A stretch of DNA of 52,659 bases from assembly GCA_028697885.1 (NCBI GenBank), contig JAQVER010000015.1, positions 1 to 52,659 on the forward strand, given 5' to 3'. A program made the position numbers and the translations under genes. Positions 47,033-52,659 of this stretch are shown here, piece after piece. Position 1 is the first letter of the stretch; every line of letters begins with the position of its first letter. The notes below the pieces were generated by a model. It had not been told where the DNA came from, ran no database searches, and saw only the letters and a program-made list of their open reading frames with translations. Origin of the DNA: Desulfocapsaceae bacterium. GTDB taxonomy: Bacteria > Desulfobacterota > Desulfobulbia > Desulfobulbales > Desulfocapsaceae.

Positions 47033-47638
47033 CTATTTACCTTTTTTTCCTCCGTGCTCTTTTTCATGGTGTCCCTTTTGTTGCTGTGAGTGCTGCGGTT
47101 TAACCGCCTTTCGATGTTGCTGTGAGTGCTGGGGTTGAACCCCCTTTAATTGTGGTCGGGACTGTCTTGGCTGCAAATCCTTGACGCCCCAATTTTTTTG
47201 CTTCTCCCAATGCTTATTTTTTTCCCAGTTTCGCCAGTTCCTTTGAACCTGTGAATGAGGTATTCGTTGGTGGTCCCATTGATGCCCTTTCCAGCGATGC
47301 TCCCTATAGTCATTCCTCCAGTCTGAGGGTATCCCTCTATAAAAAGATGGAACGTTGTTAAAATGGGTCCAACCTGAACTATAGTCGTGCGAGCGATACC
47401 AACGTCCATCCCATGGACGCCACCACCACCCATCGTAAAAGAAGATATCGACATCGACGTCAGGGGCAACGTACACATACGTCTCGGGCAGCACTATCAA
47501 CGCTGGTGGTGAGGAAAATACGATGGCTGGAGGCAGAGGAATGCCAATGTTGATGTCTACATTTATCCCTGCCATCGTTGAAACAGGAGATACCATGACC
47601 AACTCCAAAAACAATATTCCCAAAAGTGCTTTTTTCAT
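47033..47638 (-). CDS. Exported protein with WWW-rich middle and basic Gln-rich tail
   Basis: A 201-residue protein with a signal peptide MKKALLGILFLELVMVSPVS. A beta-rich section follows with YVYVAPDVDVDIFFYDG and WWWRPWDGRWYRSHDYSSG. A long basic tail of Gln/His/Lys/Trp residues then ends in GGKKGK. The tail has near-repeats (GVQPQHSQQHRKAVKPQHSQQ). The family is unfamiliar, although WWWRPWDGRWYRS-like motifs recur in small exported proteins of deltaproteobacteria. I start at the ATG at 47638, where the signal peptide begins. Confidence 0.72.
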   Translation of the reverse strand: MKKALLGILFLELVMVSPVSTMAGINVDINIGIPLPPAIVFSSPPALIVLPETYVYVAPDVDVDIFFYDGWWWRPWDGRWYRSHDYSSGWTHFNNVPSFYRGIPSDWRNDYREHRWKGHQWDHQRIPHSQVQRNWRNWEKNKHWEKQKNWGVKDLQPRQSRPQLKGVQPQHSQQHRKAVKPQHSQQQKGHHEKEHGGKKGK

Positions 47639-47803
47639 TTTATTTGTTTCTCTGCACATCACTCTCTTATCTCCTACTTAGATTCTCCTGTTTCCCACGA
47701 GCGCAGGCTCCTGGGATCTGGGTCAGATTCTTTTGTCCACCCGCCGGATAAATATGTCAGGATGATGGCTGCCATGGTCACCCCCTGGCTCCCAAACCAG
47801 ATA

Positions 47804-48010
47804 CTAGCGGCGACGTCCTTTACGCTCACGCAGAAAGCTGAGAAGCTGCTCGGCAAGGGCCAACCCCAAGGTCAGATTCGAAAACGTGCGACGCACCCTG
47901 AACCTGAGGTCCTGAACCTCGAGATTGATCAGACGGCGGCGCAGGTCACAACATATACCCAAGCGGTTCTTGGCCTCCTGAATATTTTTCAGCTCTTGGT
48001 CGAGAAACAT
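47804..48010 (-). CDS. Small YqjK-like membrane-associated protein
   Basis: A 68-residue basic protein (MFLDQELKNIQEAKNRLGIC to FLRERKGRRR) with a weak hydrophobic stretch near 45-58. It overlaps the end of the DUF1469 gene by 22 bp. Its place after DUF883 and DUF1469 genes is the same as yqjK after yqjD-yqjE in enterobacteria. The sequence similarity itself is weak, so the comparison is from position. Confidence 0.55.
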   Translation of the reverse strand: MFLDQELKNIQEAKNRLGICCDLRRRLINLEVQDLRFRVRRTFSNLTLGLALAEQLLSFLRERKGRRR

Positions 48011-48378
48011 GTCGTGTCCTTTTTCAGTTCAGCCAGGCTCTGGGCAAAGGCCAGCGGTTTTCGTCCCAGGTGCCGACAGAGGACGACGAAAACTGTTATT
48101 CCTACCAGCATGCTGACCACTGCTGCGCCAGCGATTCCATAAAGCCGCCATTCGGGCGGCAGGACATACAGGCCGGCCAGAACAAGCAGCAGGAGTCCGA
48201 GCAGCGAAAAGACCACGCCTATGCAAGCCAAGAGCAATGCCTGAACCAAACGGATCTTGGCCTCGCGAAGCTCCAGAGCCAGGAGTTCCAAACGATCCTG
48301 AATGATTTGGGCGGCTATCCCGCCGTATCGGCCTGCAGCGCCTGAGAAGCTGGAAATGATCAGCGGCAATCTGTCCAT
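47989..48378 (-). CDS. DUF1469 (YqjE/phage-holin-like) membrane protein
   Basis: A 129-residue protein with two close membrane helices, VQALLLACIGVVFSLLGLLLL and IAGAAVVSMLVGITVFVVLC, and a preceding amphipathic segment (LELLALELREAKIRLV). This is the DUF1469 (actinobacterial-holin-X/YqjE) pattern. The ATG at 48378 has AGGAAA upstream. It starts 2 bp after the DUF883 gene. In E. coli, yqjD-yqjE-yqjK proteins associate with membranes and ribosomes in stationary phase. Confidence 0.82.
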   Translation of the reverse strand: MDRLPLIISSFSGAAGRYGGIAAQIIQDRLELLALELREAKIRLVQALLLACIGVVFSLLGLLLLVLAGLYVLPPEWRLYGIAGAAVVSMLVGITVFVVLCRHLGRKPLAFAQSLAELKKDTTCFSTKS

Positions 48379-48379
48379 G

Positions 48380-48676
48380 CTATTTCCTGGACATGAACCA
48401 GCCCAGAAGCAGACCACCAATGAAGGTGCCGCCGATGGCATAGTATGGTTTTACATGGATGAACTCGTCAGCGGCCTGGACCTTGTCCAGAAGTTTGGCT
48501 TCAAGCTGGCCGTAGTCGCCCTTGGCTGATGCCAGACGTTCCTTCAATGCAATTCTGGCGGACGTGATCCGCTCGTCCAGCTCTCCGGAAGTAGCATCCA
48601 CAAGCGCATGGGCATGATCCATGATGTTCTGCATTTCCTGACTCATTGTTTTGGAACTATCGTGTGTATTTGCCAT
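48380..48676 (-). CDS. DUF883 (YqjD/ElaB) protein
   Basis: A 98-residue protein with a long charged helical domain (about 10-75) and a C-terminal membrane anchor ending in GGTFIGGLLLGWFMSRK. This is the YqjD/ElaB/DUF883 layout, in which the glycine-rich helix anchors the protein and the N-terminus binds ribosomes in stationary phase. It heads the three-gene DUF883-DUF1469-YqjK-like unit. Confidence 0.88.
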   Translation of the reverse strand: MANTHDSSKTMSQEMQNIMDHAHALVDATSGELDERITSARIALKERLASAKGDYGQLEAKLLDKVQAADEFIHVKPYYAIGGTFIGGLLLGWFMSRK

Positions 48677-48847
48677 GTTTGTATCCTCTTTTCAAATTTA
48701 GTCTTTGCCGTATAGCGGTGTTCCTGCATCTCGGTTCTCTGTGTGTCTTCGCCGACCTTCCAACCAGCGCCAGCGTTGCTGGACTTGACCTCGAGTCGAT
48801 CACACTCAGCGTTTCACGGGCAACTGGCGATTATTTTTAAGGCTTAG

Positions 48848-49006
48848 CTAAAGTCTGCCCAATAAGAGCAGGATCACAATGATAAGCACTATCAGCCCGA
48901 CCCCGCCGCTAGGTCCATAGCCCCAGGACCGGCTATGCGGCCAGATCGGGATTATCCCCAAAAGCCCTAAGATCAGAATTATCAGCAAGATTGTTCCAAG
49001 TGACAT
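48848..49006 (-). CDS. DUF3309 small membrane protein
   Basis: A 52-residue protein. The first helix is MSLGTILLIILILGLLGIIP, the loop is IWPHSRSWGYGPSGGVGL and the second helix is IVLIIVILLLLGRL. This matches the DUF3309 family closely. A GGAGGATG ribosome-binding site lies 4-5 bases before the ATG at 49006. It is another of the small stress-type membrane proteins in the island. Confidence 0.88.
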   Translation of the reverse strand: MSLGTILLIILILGLLGIIPIWPHSRSWGYGPSGGVGLIVLIIVILLLLGRL

Positions 49007-49108
49007 GATTCATCCTCCGTTTTAAAATGATACGAAATCCTAAACAAATTGGCATCAGCCAGCAGTCTTGGATCCAAGCCCCTCGACAGTCATGTTATTA
49101 TCAGTGAA

Positions 49109-49945
49109 TTAACAACCTTCAATTGCAGGCTTCTTGGTTTTGGTTTCTTTGGTTTTGGTTTCTTCAACGGTCATATTGTTGAACACACTCTTTACACCAG
49201 GAACGTCGACCACGATTTTCGTAGCAAGGTCCTTTTCAGCGGCGTTCCTTGCCTTACCGCCCAACCTGACCATGCCATCTTTGGTCTCGACAGTGGTATT
49301 AAGGGCACTCGTCGAACGATGGCTCAGCAATGTCACCTTGACCAGGGCGGTGACGGACGCATCATCAATCGATTCGCCTACTGCATCTATCTTCTGGCCT
49401 ATCGTTTTTTCACTTGATTTCAGGTCCGCGGATGCCACTGTCATCTCATTTTTAACGGCCTTGACGCCTTCCACATCCTTAACATACTCGGTCGCCAGAT
49501 CCTTTTGGGCTGCGCTGGTAGCTTCACCACGCAAAGTGACGGTGCCATTTTCTACTAAAACCTCTGTTTCGGTGGCGCTCAAGTTCCGATGAAACAATAA
49601 GGTAGCTTTCACTTTGGCTATGAGCCACGCATCGGTATACACAGCAGGAACTTCACCATTTTCTACTAGTTTGTTATCCACACTCGTAACTCCTGGAAGG
49701 CTGGCAACAGTCTCCTGGGCCAATAACTTATGGCCTTCGCCAGAAACAGTCCCAGTTAAGGTGGCGGCGCCATCCTTAGACTCGATTTTAATATCATCGC
49801 CTTTGAGATAGGTCTTGAACACATAAGATTGTTTGGCAGATGACTCAATACGGTTATCTGTCTCGAATGCAAACAGAGGGGCGCTGGTTAAAAATAAAGA
49901 GGCTACTGTGACCACCAGTGCTAAACGATACGTTATTTTTTTCAT
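49109..49945 (-). CDS. Exported protein with three BON domains
   Basis: A 278-residue periplasmic protein of OsmY type. A signal peptide (about 1-26, MKKITYRLALVVTVASLFLT) is followed by three BON units. The first (about 30-95) has a SVDNKL end. The second (about 100-170) has DAWLIAKVKATLLFH and AVKNEM. The third (about 190-262) has ASVTALVKVTLLSH and SVFNNMTVEE. A charged tail with KTKETKTKKPAIEGC follows. It sits under the third sigma-54 promoter, whose -12 element lies about 200 bp upstream of the ATG. It is the largest member of the proposed envelope regulon. Confidence 0.92.
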   Translation of the reverse strand: MKKITYRLALVVTVASLFLTSAPLFAFETDNRIESSAKQSYVFKTYLKGDDIKIESKDGAATLTGTVSGEGHKLLAQETVASLPGVTSVDNKLVENGEVPAVYTDAWLIAKVKATLLFHRNLSATETEVLVENGTVTLRGEATSAAQKDLATEYVKDVEGVKAVKNEMTVASADLKSSEKTIGQKIDAVGESIDDASVTALVKVTLLSHRSTSALNTTVETKDGMVRLGGKARNAAEKDLATKIVVDVPGVKSVFNNMTVEETKTKETKTKKPAIEGC

Positions 49946-50143
49946 GTTTTTTTACTCCTTTCTCTATTGTATTTTTTAGTTTCCGGAATACTGGTTCCGG
50001 TCGATTCATTTCTCTAAATGATCTCGTTTGTAAACATGTGTGGAATTAAAACGTTAACTTCCACTCTCTTCGTTCTCATGAACCTTGATCAGGATGGCGG
50101 TAAACAGAAATATTTCTGCCATTATTTACTACTCTTTCTTAAA

Positions 50144-50159
50144 GCAATCTTTATGCCAG
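50144..50159 (-). promoter_or_regulatory. Sigma-54 (-24/-12) promoter P3
   Basis: On the minus strand TGGCATAAAGATTGCT, one mismatch (T for C) from the consensus. It faces the three-BON gene. Confidence 0.8.
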
Positions 50160-50259
50160 GTTCCAGACGCTGAGTATCAGGTCACCCATCATTCTGATTT
50201 TTTTGGAATAATTAGCTAAAAGATACTTGCAGGACTGCTATGCGCCGCCGTGCAAAACG

Positions 50260-50290
50260 GGTCATATTTAACCGGTGGTCATATATGACC
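50260..50290 (-). promoter_or_regulatory. Upstream activator sites (palindrome pair), site set 3
   Basis: GGTCATATTTAACC (50260-50273) and GGTCATATATGACC (50277-50290, a perfect palindrome), starts 17 bp apart. The centre is about 129 bp upstream of the P3 -12 element. These are the best copies of the consensus. Confidence 0.78.
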
Positions 50291-50462
50291 CGTTATTCTG
50301 GATATTTGGCGTTATTGGAGGGCAGAAGATTGGTGATTCTCTTCTGATTGTACGAAGTTCGTATTTCCTCGTTATATTGTAAAAAATAGAGATTCAAAAA
50401 GAAAAACGAAACATGGGAAAATCCGAAGCTTATTCCAAACGAAATGCTGTTATTCGAATTTT

Positions 50463-50708
50463 TTGGAAAAAAACACAGAGTATAGCTGCTACAAATCCTT
50501 GATGAAAAATAGAATTTTCTTCGTGACCAGATTGAGAAGTAATGCTTTGGCCCAGTGTTTCAAAAAGCGTCCTGGTCGTAAAACTGGCCAGATCACACTA
50601 GATGATCACTGCAATCGATCGGCAATAGTGGAGACAGATTCAAAAATTTCCATTCACCGTTCTTATGAAAATTCCGAAGCACCGGTTTATAAAATAACAT
50701 CAGAATGA
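50463..50708 (+). mobile_element. Possible IS4-type transposase fragment
   Basis: An 81-residue open frame in which KNRIFFVTRLRSNALAQCF looks like the transposase segment FFVTRLKxNA of IS4-group elements, with further downstream parts missing. No catalytic DDE triad and no terminal repeats are present. It could also be a chance frame. I treat it as a probable dead fragment with low weight. Confidence 0.35.
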
Positions 50709-50861
50709 CTATCCGATCAGGTAAAAAAGGTAGACTGCAACCAGATTCAGTGCTATTTTTGAGCATGCAAAAGCATTAGGGGCCTTTTTTTGGGGGGGGG
50801 CTTCATGTTTTTTGAATAAAAATAAACTTGGCCTTTTCATGGTGTTATGCTTTTTTTTCGA

Positions 50862-50928
50862 GCGAGCGTAGCACCATTACAACATCTTAGGCCAGTTATG
50901 GGTTCATTCCATAGCTGGCCTTTTTTTA
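50862..50928 (+). repeat. Decayed copy of the tRNA-Ala 3' end and its terminator (right island boundary)
   Basis: The sequence TCGAGCGAGCGTAGC is followed by ACCATTAC and then AGGCCAGTTATGG. This tracks the intact tRNA-Ala region at about 26936-26974 (TCGATCCCGCGTAGC, CACCATTAC, AGGCCAGTTTCGG). The hairpin GGCCAGTTATGG / CCATAGCTGGCC (50890-50901 and 50909-50920) plus T7 is a working-looking terminator related to the one after tRNA-Ala. It reads as the far att-type copy left when an element entered tRNA-Ala. serS begins 78 bp later. Confidence 0.6.
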
Positions 50929-51005
50929 GTAGATTTACCGCAAACCGACGAATCTTATCCCCAATCCAACCGCTAACTTTAAGCCTAAACTCCTTTGAAT
51001 TTATT

Positions 51006-52283
<1,278 letters not shown>

Positions 52284-52367
52284 GAACGACGTTTTTTTAT
52301 CTTTTCCGCATTGAAGCAGAAGAATAAACAAGCTATATTCAACAAAAGTCATCATCACATCGCACGT

Positions 52368-52410
52368 CGGGGAGTGGCTCAGTCTGGTAGAGCGCAGCGT
52401 TCGGGACGAA
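52368..52410 (+). pseudogene. 5' half of tRNA-Pro (anticodon CGG)
   Basis: CGGGGAGTGGCTCAGTCTGG matches the start of bacterial tRNA-Pro, followed by the D-arm and an anticodon loop TTCGGGA (anticodon CGG). The 3' side of the anticodon stem should be CGCTG but reads CGAAA, and the variable arm, T-arm and acceptor 3' strand are absent. A terminator follows directly. It is a truncated tRNA left by a deletion or by integration nearby. Confidence 0.75.
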
Positions 52411-52417
52411 AAATAGC

Positions 52418-52453
52418 AAGGGTAACGGTTCAAAATCGTTACCCTTTTTTTGT
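52418..52453 (+). terminator. Rho-independent terminator after the tRNA-Pro fragment
   Basis: AAGGGTAACG / CGTTACCCTT (52418-52427 and 52437-52446) with a 9-nt loop and a T-run. It probably served the complete tRNA-Pro gene. Confidence 0.85.
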
Positions 52454-52463
52454 GCTTTTTTGG

Positions 52464-52518
52464 TTTTAGTGGGTGCATGGGTGCATGGGTCTTTATTGCA
52501 CCCATGCACCCACTAAAA
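52464..52518. repeat. Perfect 22-bp inverted repeat
   Basis: The arms at 52464-52485 and 52497-52518 are exact complements with an 11-nt loop. The arms contain GGGTGCAT in tandem, so three such units lie on the left side. It directly abuts the stop codon of the gene entering from the right edge, so it may be its terminator. The tandem GGGTGCAT units are unusual for a simple terminator. Confidence 0.8.
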
Positions 52519-52659
52519 TTAGGAGAGGACGAAGCGGCGGTAATTGCGGATATATTCACTGGGGAAGCCTTTCACCGGGTTACAATTATAATATTTATCC
52601 CAGTATTCGGCCTGAGAATCCAAGTCGTCTTTCCAAGGCAGCGGATGCTTCACCCGCAG
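52519..52659 (-). CDS. C-terminal end of an unidentified protein (partial)
   Basis: The last 46 codons of a gene entering from the right edge: they include WKDDLDSQAEYWDKYYNC and end in GFPSEYIRNYRRFVLS. The aromatic pattern recalls the ends of some phage-encoded muramidase-type proteins, but the similarity is vague and is not used for a name. The stop codon directly abuts the 22-bp inverted repeat. Confidence 0.5.
   Translation of the reverse strand: MRVKHPLPWKDDLDSQAEYWDKYYNCNPVKGFPSEYIRNYRRFVLS

Noticed and set aside
47674..47803. 60-residue minus frame with MAAIILTYLSGGW
   Set aside because: It overlaps the YqjK-like gene in another frame and has no good ribosome-binding site or conserved family pattern.
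50301..50462. Possible additional gene in the AT-rich stretch upstream of the IS4-type fragment
   Set aside because: No frame with a ribosome-binding site or coding-like composition could be supported.

Overview
The window looks like chromosomal DNA of a Gram-negative, probably sulfate-reducing member of Desulfobacterota (Desulfobulbales-like). This rests on the house-keeping gene content and order, on a gene resembling the DVU0298-type HEAT-repeat proteins I associate with sulfate reducers, and on the general character of the proteins. It is an inference; there is no 16S rRNA gene or respiratory marker here. No database search was run.

Positions 1-26.4 kb are core chromosome. On the minus strand lie a riboflavin block (ribE, ribBA, ribH, then nusB and the 5' part of ftsK), a TPR / HEAT-zinc / TPR cluster, and ribF. 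Then come tRNA-Leu(CAG), a rhomboid protease, hflK-hflC, a thiE pair, a cold-adaptation block (DEAD-box helicase, two near-identical cold-shock genes, a small basic protein), polA-nadA, a hibernation-factor/cold-shock-domain fusion gene, and the rod-shape operon mreB-mreC-mreD-mrdA-rodA.

Positions 26.9-50.9 kb read as an accessory island. It starts at an intact tRNA-Ala(GGC) and ends at a decayed copy of the 3' end of that tRNA plus its terminator, just before serS. Inside are mostly exported or membrane stress-type proteins: three BON-domain proteins, a DUF1207 protein, outer-membrane barrels, lmo0937-, DUF3185-, DUF3309-, DUF883- and DUF1469-type small membrane proteins, two tandem ice-binding (DUF3494) proteins, and a DSP-phosphatase / DUF3943 / PAP2 cluster. 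There is also a large hybrid histidine kinase followed by a sigma-54 activator, plus transposase remnants and several frameshifted genes. No integrase was found.

The most interesting system is regulatory. Three island genes, at 27.6, 43.1 and 49.9 kb, each have a -24/-12 (sigma-54) promoter. About 129 bp upstream of each promoter is a pair of 14-bp palindromes (GGTCATATATGACC-like) whose starts are 17 bp apart. The kinase/activator pair at 31.4-37.2 kb is the obvious candidate controller, so the island may carry its own envelope-stress regulon.

Positions 51.0-52.7 kb hold serS, which is full length but has an in-frame TGA replacing the conserved motif-2 glycine codon. After it come the 5' half of a tRNA-Pro(CGG), a perfect 22-bp inverted repeat, and the end of an unidentified gene. 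Four other reading-frame breaks occur in the window (AAA+ relic, PAP2, DUF3943 leader, zinc-ribbon gene), so real decay and sequencing error must be separated before any recoding is claimed.
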